This document shows, piece after piece, positions 8,350 to 17,220 of a stretch of 64,000 bases of DNA. The translations under genes were made by a program, and so were the position numbers. Position 1 is the first letter of the stretch. Every line of letters starts with the position of its first letter. The notes under the pieces were generated by a model. That model did no database searches. It was not told the origin of the DNA and saw only the letters and a list, made by a program, of their open reading frames with translations. The stretch is from Halorubrum sp. 2020YC2 (GTDB lineage Archaea; Halobacteriota; Halobacteria; Halobacteriales; Haloferacaceae): assembly GCF_018623055.1 (NCBI RefSeq), contig NZ_CP076019.1, forward strand, positions 372,001 through 436,000, in the 5' to 3' direction.

Positions 8350-9392
8350 ATGACCCCGGTCGCGGTCGCGACCTCGACCGCCGCCTCCTCGTTGATCCCG
8401 CCCTGGAGGATTGTGTAGCGGTCGCGGATCTCGTGGGCGCTCGTTAGTGCGGCGAGCAGCTCCGCGTCGTCGATCCCGAGCTCGCTCGCGGTCGTCGGGG
8501 CGTCAAGCTCCGCGAGCGCGTCGCGGATGGCGCTCCACCGCCCGTTCTCGCCGCTGTGGAGGTACTCGGTCATGATCGACGCGACGCCCACCTGGTGGCC
8601 GTGGAGCGCCTTCCCCGGAGCGATCCGGTCGAGCTGGTGGGAGATGAGGTGTTCCGCGCCGGACGCGGGCCGGGAGGAGCCGGCGATCGACATCGCGACG
8701 CCGGAGGAGACGAGCGCCTTCACGACGACCCACGCCGACTCCTCTAAGCCGGGCCGGATCATGTCGGCGTTCTCGACGAGCAGCTCCGCCGTCATCTCCG
8801 AGAGCGCGCCCGCGTACTCGCTGTACTCGACGTTGCGCAGGCGGCGCGCGAGCCGCCAGTCTTTCACCGCGGTGTAGTTCGAGATGATGTCCGCACAGCC
8901 CGCGGTGGTGAGCCGCCACGGCGCGTCCGCGATCAGCGTCGTGTCCGCGACGACCGCGAGCGGCGGGTCGGCCGCGACCGAGTGACGCGTGTCGCCCTCG
9001 GGGATCGAGGAGCGCCCGGAGACGATGCCGTCGTGGGAGGCGACCGTCGGAACGGAGACGAACCCGACGTCGAGGTGGTCGGCGGCCATCTTCGCGATGT
9101 CGATCGGCTTCCCGCCGCCGAGGGCGATCAGGTAGCCGGGGTCGACCGCCTCGGCGGTCTCCGTGAGCTTCTCGACCGCATCGAAGGAGGCGTCCTCGAC
9201 GACGGCGGTCGCGGGGTCGTCGAACTGCGCCCGGACGCGGTCGCCGGCGATCTCGTTCGGCGTGGGGCTGGTCACGATCAGCGGCCGCCCCGTCAGGTAG
9301 AGGTCCCCGACCGCCTCCCCGAGGTCGTCGACCACGTCGTGTCCCACGAGGACGTTCCGCGGGAGCTTGATCCACGTCGTCTTCTCGAACAT
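8340..9392 (-). CDS. egsA: sn-Glycerol-1-phosphate dehydrogenase
   Basis: 350 residues from ATG 9392 (MFEKTTWIKLPRNV), the typical haloarchaeal start; an upstream ATG at 9431 would add 13 residues. The enzyme reduces dihydroxyacetone phosphate to glycerol-1-phosphate, which sets the archaeal lipid backbone stereochemistry. The nucleotide-binding GGGKPIDIAK and the metal-site segments (SGAEHLISHQLD, ALHGHQVG) of the iron-alcohol-dehydrogenase-like fold are present. It is monocistronic and cytoplasmic. Confidence 0.94.
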   Translation of the reverse strand: MFEKTTWIKLPRNVLVGHDVVDDLGEAVGDLYLTGRPLIVTSPTPNEIAGDRVRAQFDDPATAVVEDASFDAVEKLTETAEAVDPGYLIALGGGKPIDIAKMAADHLDVGFVSVPTVASHDGIVSGRSSIPEGDTRHSVAADPPLAVVADTTLIADAPWRLTTAGCADIISNYTAVKDWRLARRLRNVEYSEYAGALSEMTAELLVENADMIRPGLEESAWVVVKALVSSGVAMSIAGSSRPASGAEHLISHQLDRIAPGKALHGHQVGVASIMTEYLHSGENGRWSAIRDALAELDAPTTASELGIDDAELLAALTSAHEIRDRYTILQGGINEEAAVEVATATGVIDR

Positions 9393-9510
9393 ACGGGTCG
9401 GTCGCGCCGACGGGTCAAAGCCGTTGTCCATGCGGGTCGCTGACCGGCCGGAAAGCGGCTCGGCGGGGGCAGGCGGTCGAGCGGTTCCCTTGCTCGATCG
9501 GTCGCCCCCG

Positions 9511-10209
9511 CTACGCGCCGAGCGCCGCCAGCGTCGTCGCCGCGTCGTAGAGGAAGTAGACCCCGAAGCCGGCGAGCACGACCGCGGAGCCGACGGCGAC
9601 GAGCGGCGCGAACGTCTCGATCCGGCGCTCGGCGGCGACGAGCCCTGTGGGGAACCCCACGATCCACGTCAGCACGCCGAGGAAGAACCCGCCGATGAGC
9701 GCCGGCGAGCCGGTGGCGACCACGAGCGTCCCGGCGAGGTCGGCGCCGACGACGGGCAGTCGGGAGAGCACGTCGAGTCGGCCAGGCCGAAGCAGGCCGA
9801 CGCCGATCGTCAGCCAGAACAGCACCTGATACGGGTTCGTTAAGGCGAGCACCAGCGCCTTGCGGAACCCCTTCCCCTCCGCGGCGATCGGCTCCTCGCC
9901 CGAGGTCGGGCGGAAGGACTCTCTGGCTCCCCGGGCCGCGCCGACGGCGAAGTACAGCATGAGGACGCCGCCGACAGCGACCATGACGCCCTGTAACAGC
10001 GGGAACGACTCCACGACCGCGACGACGCCGACGTACGCGAGGACGAAGAAGATCGCGTCGGCGGTCGCGGCGCCGAGCCCAGCCCGGAAGCCGGCGAGGC
10101 GACCGCGAAGGACGGACTCCTCCGCGATCACCGCGTTCATCGGACCCGGCGGCGCCGCGAGCGCCAGGCCGAAGACGACGCCCGCACCGAGCGTGACGAG
10201 GGTACTCAC
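9511..10209 (-). CDS. LysE-family exporter
   Basis: 232 residues from GTG 10209 (VSTLVTLGAGVVFGLALAAPPGPMNA), which puts the first helix at the N-terminus as in the family; an upstream ATG near 10302 would add an Arg-rich non-membrane leader. Six helices are expected. The PPGPMN motif after helix 1 and the ALTNPYQVLFW segment are LysE/RhtB hallmarks. It probably exports an amino acid or small metabolite; the substrate is unknown. Confidence 0.82.
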   Translation of the reverse strand: MSTLVTLGAGVVFGLALAAPPGPMNAVIAEESVLRGRLAGFRAGLGAATADAIFFVLAYVGVVAVVESFPLLQGVMVAVGGVLMLYFAVGAARGARESFRPTSGEEPIAAEGKGFRKALVLALTNPYQVLFWLTIGVGLLRPGRLDVLSRLPVVGADLAGTLVVATGSPALIGGFFLGVLTWIVGFPTGLVAAERRIETFAPLVAVGSAVVLAGFGVYFLYDAATTLAALGA

Positions 10210-10346
10210 ACCGCGCGAAACGCTCGGTTTCGTGAAAAAGCCCGCGACAGAGAGGCGCTCAGTAGCGGCCGGTTCCGGGCCGCGTGCCCGGGATCGACGC
10301 ATCGACGGACGGATCCGGACACGGGTGTCGGAACTCGGACGAACGG

Positions 10347-11129
10347 CTACGGATCCTGAAGCTCCGCCTCGCGGAGCGCCTCGTTGAGGTCCTCGCGGAC
10401 CCGCTCGCCGGTCTCGCGGTCCATCGCCGTGGTGACGATCCGGTTCTCTTGGACGCTTGAGCCGTCGCGTAAGAGGAGCCGGACGTTCCCGTTCGTCCCC
10501 GCGCGCGTCGCCTTCGCGCGGAGGCCGGTCCGCGACCCCGTTCCGCCGGCGTCGATAGGGCCGGGGACGATCTTCTTGACGTGCGGGTGTTCCGCCACCG
10601 TCTGAACGGCCTTCCGCCCCTTCCGGTCCCCGATGAGGGTGGAGTGCGACCCACCGATCTTCTCGCGGGGCGGCGTCTCGACGACCGCCAGCGACCGGTC
10701 GCCCCGGCGCTCTAAGACCCACGCGACGACCGGGCTCACGCCCTCGTCGCGCTCGCCGTCCGCTGTCGCCCCGCCGCCGTCGCGTCCGCCGCCGTCGGGA
10801 ACGCGGTAGAACTCGTGGTGGACCTGCGCGCGCGTCTCGCGGAGGGGCTCGCGCTTCCCGGCGGCGTAGACGGTGTCGGGGCGCTTCCGCCGGATCTCGT
10901 CCGCGACGCGGCCGGCGAAGTTCCGGAGCTGAATCTCGGTCAGCTGTTCGTCGCTCTCCGGACGGGTCGTCACGGTCGTCCGGCCGACGACCTCGTCCTC
11001 GTCGAGCATCGTGAGCCGTGCGCGGTCCGCCTCGAACTCGACCACGACCGCGTCCGCGTTGGCGGTGTTACAGGTCAGACAGTAGTCCCCCGGCTTCTTG
11101 ATCGGGGTGCCACACCGCCGACAGTTCAT
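10347..11129 (-). CDS. Zn-ribbon protein, DUF2103 family
   Basis: 260 residues. An N-terminal zinc ribbon uses CRRCGTP...CLTCNTA (Cys at about 3, 6, 17 and 20). The body fits DUF2103: HSTLIGDRKGRKAVQTV, HPHVKKIVPGPID, and a basic Lys/Arg patch before NVRLLLRDGSSVQENRIVTTA. I start at ATG 11129 so the ribbon is N-terminal. The family is archaeal and uncharacterised; the ribbon and basic patch suggest nucleic-acid binding. Confidence 0.78.
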   Translation of the reverse strand: MNCRRCGTPIKKPGDYCLTCNTANADAVVVEFEADRARLTMLDEDEVVGRTTVTTRPESDEQLTEIQLRNFAGRVADEIRRKRPDTVYAAGKREPLRETRAQVHHEFYRVPDGGGRDGGGATADGERDEGVSPVVAWVLERRGDRSLAVVETPPREKIGGSHSTLIGDRKGRKAVQTVAEHPHVKKIVPGPIDAGGTGSRTGLRAKATRAGTNGNVRLLLRDGSSVQENRIVTTAMDRETGERVREDLNEALREAELQDP

Positions 11130-11284
11130 ACCGATCGCACGGTCGTACGGGGTAAAAGGGCGTCCGTTCGCCGTTCGGCTCGGTGGTTCGTCTCCCTTCG
11201 CGTCAAGCGCGCCCGACGGGCGAGCCGCCCCCGCCCGCGTCCGGGAGCGACTTCTTATTACGTTCCCCGGCCTCCGTGTCGGAC

Positions 11285-11989
11285 ATGGACGGAGACCGAC
11301 GCCGCGACGTCGACGGCGGCGCGGGGGCGGACGCCGACGACTCGGGGGCACACGGGACCGAACCCGGCGAGCCGGAACCAGACGAGCCGGAGACCGTCGA
11401 GGACAGGCTCGCGCGGTTGGTCCGTGACGGTCGGCTCAACGCGCTCGCCGCGTGGGCGATGATCACGGTTCTCGTCGGCGTGCTCGTCGAGAGCGCGCTC
11501 GACTACGACCTGTTGTCGGCGGCGATCGTCGTCGGTCTCGGCGCGGTCGTGCTCGCGCCGACGGCCGCGGCCCGGGACTGGCGAGCGATGTTGCCGGCGG
11601 AGCTTGTCGGGCTGGCGCTGCTGCCGGTTCTGGTTCGGGTGATTCTCGGCGGAGAACTGGGCACGTTCGCGACGTACGTCGCCATCGCGGCGCTGGCGCT
11701 CGTGATCGCCGTCGACCTCCACATGTTCACGACGCTGCGGCTCACCCATTGGTTCGCGGTCGCCTTCGTCGTGCTGGCGACGCTGGCGACGGCGGCGGTG
11801 TGGACGGTGCTGCGCTGGAACCTCGACCAGCGCGTCGGCACCGAGTTCCTGACGACGAACGACGCGCTGATGATCGAGTGGATCTACGTCACGCTGGCCG
11901 GGCTCGCGGCCGGGGTCCTCTTCGACGGCTACTTCCGGCAACGCGGGCTCGTGCTCCGGCGTGCCATCCGTCGGGTGATGCGGCGATGA
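11285..11989 (+). CDS. Haloarchaeal membrane protein, unknown function
   Basis: 234 residues from ATG 11285. About 45 acidic residues are followed by six predicted helices between 54 and 225, then a basic C-terminus (RQRGLVLRRAIRRVMRR). It ends with an ATGA overlap with the next membrane protein, so the two are translationally coupled and may form a complex. I recognise no family motif. Confidence 0.65.
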   Translation: MDGDRRRDVDGGAGADADDSGAHGTEPGEPEPDEPETVEDRLARLVRDGRLNALAAWAMITVLVGVLVESALDYDLLSAAIVVGLGAVVLAPTAAARDWRAMLPAELVGLALLPVLVRVILGGELGTFATYVAIAALALVIAVDLHMFTTLRLTHWFAVAFVVLATLATAAVWTVLRWNLDQRVGTEFLTTNDALMIEWIYVTLAGLAAGVLFDGYFRQRGLVLRRAIRRVMRR

Positions 11990-12621
11990 CGCTGCTTCCC
12001 CGTCCCTCGATCGCGTCGCAGCGGCGGCTCACGGGCGCGATGCAGGTCCTCCTCGTCGGCATCGTCGCATACGGTTTCCTCGCGGGCGAGCAGAAGGCGA
12101 TAAGCAACGGAATAATCGGGTTCTTCGTCACGCTGATCCCCGCCGCCTCGGAGCGGCGGTACGACCTCCCGCTCGACCCGTGGCTCGCGCTGTGGATCAC
12201 CTCCGCCGTCTTCCTCCACACCGTCGGGTCCGCGGGATTCTACGCCCGGATAGAGTGGTGGGATCACGTCACGCACTCGCTTTCGGCCTCGGTCGTCGCG
12301 GCCGCCGGCTACACGGCGCTCCGCGGGGTCGACCTCCACAGCGACGGGATCCGGATCCCGTCGCGGTTCGCGTTCGTCTTCATCGTCGTCGTCGTGCTGG
12401 CGTTCGGCGTGCTCTGGGAGCTGTTCGAGTTCGGGCTCGACATCGTCGCCACCGAGACCGGGATCGACATGCCGCTCGCCCAACACGGGCTCGAAGACAC
12501 GATCTCCGATCTCACGTACAACACCGTCGGCGCGATCCTCGTGGGGCTGTTCGGGCAGGCGCACCTCTCGGGGCTCGCGGAGCGAGTCCGCGATCAGCTG
12601 CTGACTCGCACGCAGGGCTGA
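11986..12621 (+). CDS. YjdF/DUF2238-like membrane protein
   Basis: 211 residues with about five to six helices. Motifs resembling the DUF2238 (YjdF) family are present: WWDHVTHSLSASVVAAAGY, VVVVLAFGVLWELFEFG and EDTISDLTYNTVGA. The acidic and histidine residues inside helices suggest metal coordination or intramembrane catalysis, but no activity is established. Its start overlaps the preceding stop by 4 bases. Confidence 0.65.
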   Translation: MTLLPRPSIASQRRLTGAMQVLLVGIVAYGFLAGEQKAISNGIIGFFVTLIPAASERRYDLPLDPWLALWITSAVFLHTVGSAGFYARIEWWDHVTHSLSASVVAAAGYTALRGVDLHSDGIRIPSRFAFVFIVVVVLAFGVLWELFEFGLDIVATETGIDMPLAQHGLEDTISDLTYNTVGAILVGLFGQAHLSGLAERVRDQLLTRTQG

Positions 12622-12633
12622 GTTCCGGCGCGT

Positions 12634-13818
12634 CTACGCCAGACAGGCCGCCACGACCCGCAGCGCGGCCTCGCCCCGCACCTCGTTCGCGAGGAGTGGC
12701 ACGCGCTTCACGTCGCGGCCGCGGAACAGGTCCGTCGCCTCGCGGAGCGCGTTCTGCTGGACCTCCCAGCGGCGCGCGCAGAACTCGCAGGTGTCCGGGT
12801 TCGGCTCGACCACCCAGTCGGGGTCGATGCTCGGTCCGTCCCCGCCGGTCACGTCGCCGACGCCCTCCATCACCCGGTTGACGACGAGCGTGTTCACCGG
12901 AATGCCGAACTCATCGAGGCGCGCGACGAGCCGCTCGGACTCGACGACGCTCATCTCCTCGGGGATCATCACGGCGCGGAAGTCCGTCTTCGCGGGGTCG
13001 CGGAGCACGGCCCGCAGGCGCTCGATGCGCTCGCGGAGTTCCTCGAGGTCGGCCGACGGGTCGGGATCGTCGTCGCCCCCGCCGAACATCCCCTTGATCC
13101 CGTCCATCATCCCGGAGAAGCGCTGGCGGAGCTTCATCACGCGGCCGAGCATCGAGTCCATGATCTCGGGTAGCTGGAGCAGCCGGAGGGTGTGCCCGGT
13201 CGGCGCGGTGTCGACGACGACGCGGTCGAACCGCGGGTCGTCGAGGTACTCCAGCAGTTGGCGCATCGCCGCGGCCTCGTCGGCGCCGGGCATCGTGCCG
13301 CCGAGGAGGCCGCCGAGCCCCTCGCCGTCCTCGCCCGCCGCTCCGGCGCCGCCGCCCGCGCCGCCCATCGGCCCCTCGCCGCCCATCCCGCCCATCGCGT
13401 CGCCCATCTCGCCCAGCCCGCCGAGGGGGTCGGCGTCGGCGCCGAACATCCCCTCCTCCATCGCGGCGTCGGGGTCGATCTCGGCGGCGTACAGGGGTAT
13501 CTCCTCGCGGATGCGCGACGGCTCGGCGGGGATCTCCGTCTCGTAGGTGTCCGACAGCGAGTGCGCGGGGTCGGTGGAGACGACGAGCGTCCGGACGCCG
13601 CCCGCGGCCGAGGCGAGCCCCGTCGCGGCCGCCATCGTCGTCTTCCCGACGCCGCCTTTCCCGCCGTACAGCACGTAGTCGGGCGCGTCGACGCCCGCCG
13701 GGAGGTCGGCGAGGTCGTCGTCGACGGTGAGGGATTCGTCGCCGTCGGCCGGCTCAACGGGACCTTCGTCTTCGGGCTCGTCGACCCGGTCGACGGGTTC
13801 GACGTCGATGTCGTCCAT
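12634..13818 (-). CDS. ArsA/Get3-family ATPase
   Basis: 394 residues from ATG 13818 (MDDIDVEPVDRVDEPE). Visible motifs: P-loop GGKGGVGKTTMA, switch I STDPAHSLSD, switch II VVDTAPTGHTLRLL, and a C-terminal CEFC pair as in zinc-bridged Get3 dimers. Between the switches is a Gly/Met-rich insert (about 140-185) that could act like the methionine-rich client-binding region. A role in tail-anchored membrane protein targeting is more likely than arsenite export, as no arsenic genes are nearby. It has an acidic haloarchaeal N-terminal extension of about 45 residues. Confidence 0.82.
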   Translation of the reverse strand: MDDIDVEPVDRVDEPEDEGPVEPADGDESLTVDDDLADLPAGVDAPDYVLYGGKGGVGKTTMAAATGLASAAGGVRTLVVSTDPAHSLSDTYETEIPAEPSRIREEIPLYAAEIDPDAAMEEGMFGADADPLGGLGEMGDAMGGMGGEGPMGGAGGGAGAAGEDGEGLGGLLGGTMPGADEAAAMRQLLEYLDDPRFDRVVVDTAPTGHTLRLLQLPEIMDSMLGRVMKLRQRFSGMMDGIKGMFGGGDDDPDPSADLEELRERIERLRAVLRDPAKTDFRAVMIPEEMSVVESERLVARLDEFGIPVNTLVVNRVMEGVGDVTGGDGPSIDPDWVVEPNPDTCEFCARRWEVQQNALREATDLFRGRDVKRVPLLANEVRGEAALRVVAACLA

Positions 13819-13894
13819 ATCGACCCCTCGTTCCGGCGGGCTTGTGTACCCGTCGGTCCAGATAAGCAATCGACGTCGTTCCTACTGCGAAGCT

Positions 13895-14051
13895 CCTCGA
13901 ACTCCCGACCGCTCATTTATAAATAGTCGATCGCGGAGTGGCGGTGACTGCCGCCAGAGTCCCTGCCACTCGATTATAAAAAGGAACTGGCAGGTCGACG
14001 GTGAATACCTCCAAAGCCCCGACCGATTACTTATAAATAACCGATCGCGGA
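13895..14051. repeat. Imperfect direct repeats carrying TATA-like boxes
   Basis: Units at about 13895-13937 and 14008-14051 are roughly 80 percent identical. Both hold a CCGACCG motif, a TTATAAATA box and GATCGCGGA. Between them GATTATAAAAA sits inside a shorter inverted repeat (CTGCCA/TGGCAG). No protein gene is supported from 13819 to 14367. The boxes could be promoters of small RNAs or parts of a dispersed intergenic repeat. Confidence 0.6.
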
Positions 14052-14076
14052 TCGGCGAAGAACACCGCCAAAGCCC

Positions 14077-14180
14077 CAGTCGCGAGGCGGCCGCACGCTC
14101 GCTGCGCTCCTCACTCGGTCACTCACTTCGTTCGCTCTCTCGTTGCGGTGCTTACGTCGCCTGCGGCCGCCTCGCGACTG
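14077..14180. repeat. Long hairpin: 19-bp perfect inverted repeat
   Basis: The arms at 14077-14095 and 14162-14180 are perfect inverted copies of 19 bases separated by 66 bases rich in CGCTCGCTGCGCTC and TCACTTCGTTCGCTC motifs. It lies in a stretch without genes. It could be a non-autonomous element, a structured RNA or a transcription terminator between arsA-like and aroA-side genes. Confidence 0.7.
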
Positions 14181-14367
14181 CCCCTTTGAGTCCCGCCCCG
14201 CACAGCGACCGCACCACCTCACGCCTCCCCAGCCTCGTCGGGCGCATCCTTCGGGCTCCCTTCGGTCGCCCTCGAAGCGCTCGACTCCCTCGCGCGTGCT
14301 CCTCGCGGCCGCCGGGGGCGGCCGCTCGCAGGCACGCGCCACCGCACAGCCGGTTGTTTATAAATGG

Positions 14368-14463
14368 TTATTCGGTCGCGCAGTCGCGCTCGACGGCCAT
14401 CCCGAGGTCGGTCAGCGCGTCGAAGAAGTCGGGGAAGGGGACGCCGACGTGTTCGGCGCCGCC
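14368..14463 (-). pseudogene. Relic of an aroA 3' end
   Basis: On the minus strand this reads AEHVGVPFPDFFDALTDLG, then MAVERD, and stops at 14368. It aligns with the C-terminus of the intact EPSP synthase nearby ([25 protein letters not shown]). The DNA matches at most positions but is clearly diverged, so this is an old or foreign copy rather than a fresh duplication. No upstream aroA coding remains; the small membrane gene begins 8 bases away. Confidence 0.75.
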
Positions 14464-14470
14464 GTCGGCG

Positions 14471-14728
14471 TCAGCCCAGCCGCTTCATCGAGATCAGCGC
14501 CGTCGGGATCATGATCGGGATCGTGAGGATGGCGCCGGTGATCACGACGAACGGCGCGACCCCGGCGATCGGGTACGCGAGCAGGTCGACGGCCAACGCG
14601 TTGACCGCGCTCACCGTCACGGTGTACGCGATAACGGTGAGCGCGACGATCGTCGAGAACACGACGCCGACGACGAGCGCCGCGTTCGGTCCGCCCGCCT
14701 CTTCGTTCGGCGACGGTTCGCCGCTCAT
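14471..14728 (-). CDS. Small two-helix membrane protein, unknown
   Basis: 85 residues from ATG 14728 (MSGEPSPNEEAGG). Two hydrophobic helices (about 17-45 and 52-78) are followed by a short basic end (MKRLG). It lies between the intact aroA 3' end and the aroA relic, which suggests that it entered or was rearranged there. I recognise no family. Coding is supported by helix periodicity and haloarchaeal codon use. Confidence 0.55.
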   Translation of the reverse strand: MSGEPSPNEEAGGPNAALVVGVVFSTIVALTVIAYTVTVSAVNALAVDLLAYPIAGVAPFVVITGAILTIPIMIPTALISMKRLG

Positions 14729-14795
14729 CTGCTGTCTGCCACCATTTGATATTGTGTATATTGCGAACGGCTATAACCATTGGCTTCTCCGCGCG

Positions 14796-16169
14796 TCAGT
14801 CGCGATCGACGGTCATCCCGAGGTCGGCCATGGTCCCGAAGAAGCCGGGGAAGGAGACGTCGACGTGTTCGGCGCCGCGGACGGTCGTCGTCCCCTCGGC
14901 GGCGAGCGCAGCGACGGACAGCGCCATCACGATCCGGTGGTCGTGGCGGCCGTCGACGGTCGCGCCGCGGAGGTCGCTCTCGCCGCCGTGGATCGTGAGG
15001 ACGTCCCGTTCCTCGGTCGTCTCTGCCCCCATCTTTTCGAGTTCCTCGGCCATCGCGGCGACGCGGTCGGTCTCCTTGTACCGGACGTGCTCGCAGTTCT
15101 CGATCCGGGTCTCCCCGTCCGCGACCGCGCCGAGCGCGGCGATAGTGGGGAGGAGGTCGGGGGTGTCCCCCACGTCGACGGTGACGCCGGAGAGGTCGGC
15201 GCGCTCGACGGCAATCTCGCCGGCCTCGCGGTCCCAGTCGACGGGCGCGCCCATCTCCTCGACGATTTCGACGATGGCGGCGTCGCCCTGCGCGCTCGGC
15301 CGCGCGCCCTCGATCCGAACCGCCTCGTCGGGCGCGGCCGCGACCGCGCCCGCGCCGAGCAGGTACGAGATGGACGAGAAGTCGCCCGGCACGGCGTAGC
15401 TGCCGCCCGCGGGCTCGTACGTCTGTCCGCCCGGGACGGTGAATCCCGCGGCGCCCGCGGCGCCGTCGAGGGGGTCGCCGGCCCCGTCGACCGGGGTCGC
15501 CTCGACGCCGAAGTCGGCGAGCAGTTCGAGCGTGATGTCGACGTACGGCGCCGACTTGAGGTCGGTCGTGAGGTCGATTTCGACCCCCTCGTCGGTCACC
15601 GCGCCGGCCATCAGCAGCGCGGTGACGTACTGCGAGGAGACGTCGCCCGGGATGGCGACCTCGCCGCCCGCGAGCGGGCCGGCGACGACGAGCGGGGCCT
15701 GCCCGTTCGACCGGGTCGACTCCGCGCGGACCCCGAGGTCGGCCAGCGCGTCGAGGAGCGGTCCCTGCGGACGCGAGCGCAGCGAGCCGTCGCCAGTGAG
15801 GACGGTGGCGCCGTCCGCGAGCGCGGCCGCGGCGGTGACGAGCCGCATCGTCGTCCCCGAGTTCGCGCAGTCGATCACGTCGTCGGGGACTGCGGGGCGG
15901 CCGCCGAACCCGTCGACCGCGAGCGCGTCGGCGCCGGCGAGGTCGGACTCGGCGCCGCCGGTCGACGCGTCGGTGCCCGCGGGCGCGACCGAGCCGCCGA
16001 ACGCGGCGACGGCGCGGGCGGTGGCTCGCGTGTCGGCGGAGATTAGCGGCGACTCGACGGTCGCGCCGTCGCTGTAGCCGGCCGCGAGCAGCGCGCGGTG
16101 GGTGTAGCTCTTCGACGGCGGGGCGCGCGCGGTCCCTCGGAGGTCTGAGCGCGTGACGTGGACGTCCAT
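14796..16169 (-). CDS. aroA: 3-Phosphoshikimate 1-carboxyvinyltransferase (EPSP synthase)
   Basis: 457 residues from ATG 16169 ([12 protein letters not shown]). It joins shikimate-3-phosphate and phosphoenolpyruvate in aromatic amino acid synthesis. Substrate-binding motifs are in order: [12 protein letters not shown] near residue 20, [50 protein letters not shown] and DHRIVMAL. Its length is normal for the family. A diverged copy of its 3' end lies downstream beyond a small membrane gene. Confidence 0.95.
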   Translation of the reverse strand: MDVHVTRSDLRGTARAPPSKSYTHRALLAAGYSDGATVESPLISADTRATARAVAAFGGSVAPAGTDASTGGAESDLAGADALAVDGFGGRPAVPDDVIDCANSGTTMRLVTAAAALADGATVLTGDGSLRSRPQGPLLDALADLGVRAESTRSNGQAPLVVAGPLAGGEVAIPGDVSSQYVTALLMAGAVTDEGVEIDLTTDLKSAPYVDITLELLADFGVEATPVDGAGDPLDGAAGAAGFTVPGGQTYEPAGGSYAVPGDFSSISYLLGAGAVAAAPDEAVRIEGARPSAQGDAAIVEIVEEMGAPVDWDREAGEIAVERADLSGVTVDVGDTPDLLPTIAALGAVADGETRIENCEHVRYKETDRVAAMAEELEKMGAETTEERDVLTIHGGESDLRGATVDGRHDHRIVMALSVAALAAEGTTTVRGAEHVDVSFPGFFGTMADLGMTVDRD

Positions 16170-16306
16170 ACCCACTCTGCCGGCCGCGGCGACAAGTCGG
16201 TACCGACCGCGGCACGATTGCGACCGGGACGCGGTCGGCACGCGTCGACTCGCGTCCCGTGCCGGAACGCGACCGCTGGCGCCCCGCCGCGAGGCCGCGG
16301 CACACC

Positions 16307-16314
16307 CTTTATAC
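16307..16314 (+). promoter_or_regulatory. TATA box of the aMBF1 gene
   Basis: A TTTATA box at 16308-16313 lies about 27 bases before the ATG at 16338, so the transcript is probably leaderless, as is usual in haloarchaea. Confidence 0.6.
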
Positions 16315-16337
16315 CAACGGGAGCGTTAGCGTCGCGT

Positions 16338-16877
16338 ATGCCCCAGTGTGAGATGTGCGGCGCCGAGGAGGCCTCGCTGACGACGACGAAGGTCGAAGGC
16401 GCCGAACTGGAGCTTTGCAGCTCGTGTACGGACTTCGGCACCGAGGTCCGCGACGAGTCGACGAGCTCCGGCGGCGGCAAGTACTCCACCAGCTCCAGCA
16501 CCGGGAAGTCGTCCTCGTCGTCCGGATCGTCCGGGTCGTCCGGGGGCTCCGGCGGCTCGTCGGGTGGCTCGACCCGCCCCCGCGACATGTTCGACGACAT
16601 GGACGAGATCGCCACCGACTACGACGACCAGATCCGCGACGCGCGAGAGTCTCGCGGGCTGAGTCAGGAGGAGCTGGCCGACCAGCTCAACGAGAAGGCG
16701 AGCCTCATCCGCAAGCTCGAACGCGGCGACACGCTCCCGACCGACGAGGTCCAGCGCAAGCTCGAACGCGCGCTCGACATCTCGCTGGTCGAGGGGCAGT
16801 CGTCAGACGACGCCGAGTGGGAGACCGACGACGCCGGCACGATGACGCTCGGCGATGTCGTCAAGCGGAAGGACTAA
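16338..16877 (+). CDS. Archaeal multiprotein bridging factor 1 (aMBF1)
   Basis: 179 residues. An N-terminal zinc ribbon (CEMCGAEE... LCSSCTDFG; Cys at about 4, 7, 32 and 35) is followed by a Ser/Gly linker of about 40 residues. A helix-turn-helix of the Cro/C1 type follows at about 95-155 (RESRGLSQEELADQLNEK, SLIRKLERGDTLPTDEV). This order is the aMBF1 architecture. The protein links transcription or translation factors; its precise role in archaea is unsettled. The linker is unusually long and Ser-rich. Confidence 0.88.
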   Translation: MPQCEMCGAEEASLTTTKVEGAELELCSSCTDFGTEVRDESTSSGGGKYSTSSSTGKSSSSSGSSGSSGGSGGSSGGSTRPRDMFDDMDEIATDYDDQIRDARESRGLSQEELADQLNEKASLIRKLERGDTLPTDEVQRKLERALDISLVEGQSSDDAEWETDDAGTMTLGDVVKRKD

Positions 16878-16932
16878 ACCGGAATCGTCGGGCGGCCCCG
16901 TCGCGACCGGCGGCCGCCCCGCTCGTTTTCTC

Positions 16933-17220
16933 TCAGGCGCGTCGCCGCGCTCCGACGAGCAGCCCCCCGAGCAGCGCGAACGCGACGAGCGAGAGGTTCG
17001 GGATCGTGAGCCCGAACACCGGGCTCTCCCACAGCACGGCCGCGCACGGGCCGCCGAGGACCACGGTGAGCGGGTACATGGCGATCCGCTGGTACCAGCA
17101 CAGGTCGCAGGGCGTGAGGCCGAGTCCGAGGCTGAACCAGAGGCTCCCGGCGGTGGCGACCGTCGCCACGACCGTCGCGGCCGACAGCCACGCGGTCGCT
17201 CCCGTGCCGCGGGCCGTCAC
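16933..17220 (-). CDS. dsbB: Shortened DsbB-like disulfide oxidoreductase
   Basis: 95 residues from GTG 17220, which overlaps the preceding stop as GTGA. It keeps the quinone-linked active-site motif [16 protein letters not shown] (Cys38, Cys41). Normal DsbB has four helices and a second Cys pair, about 130-170 residues. Here VVLG is followed at once by GPCAAVLWE and the last helix ([14 protein letters not shown]). Helix 3 and one Cys of the second pair appear to be missing through an in-frame internal deletion; only Cys59 is left there. Whether it still oxidises a partner is doubtful. Confidence 0.78.
   Translation of the reverse strand: MTARGTGATAWLSAATVVATVATAGSLWFSLGLGLTPCDLCWYQRIAMYPLTVVLGGPCAAVLWESPVFGLTIPNLSLVAFALLGGLLVGARRRA

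Noticed and set aside
10210-10722. Long N-terminal extension of the LysE-like gene
   Set aside because: It overlaps the DUF2103 gene and is Arg/Gly-rich out-of-frame sequence; GTG 10209 gives the normal first helix.
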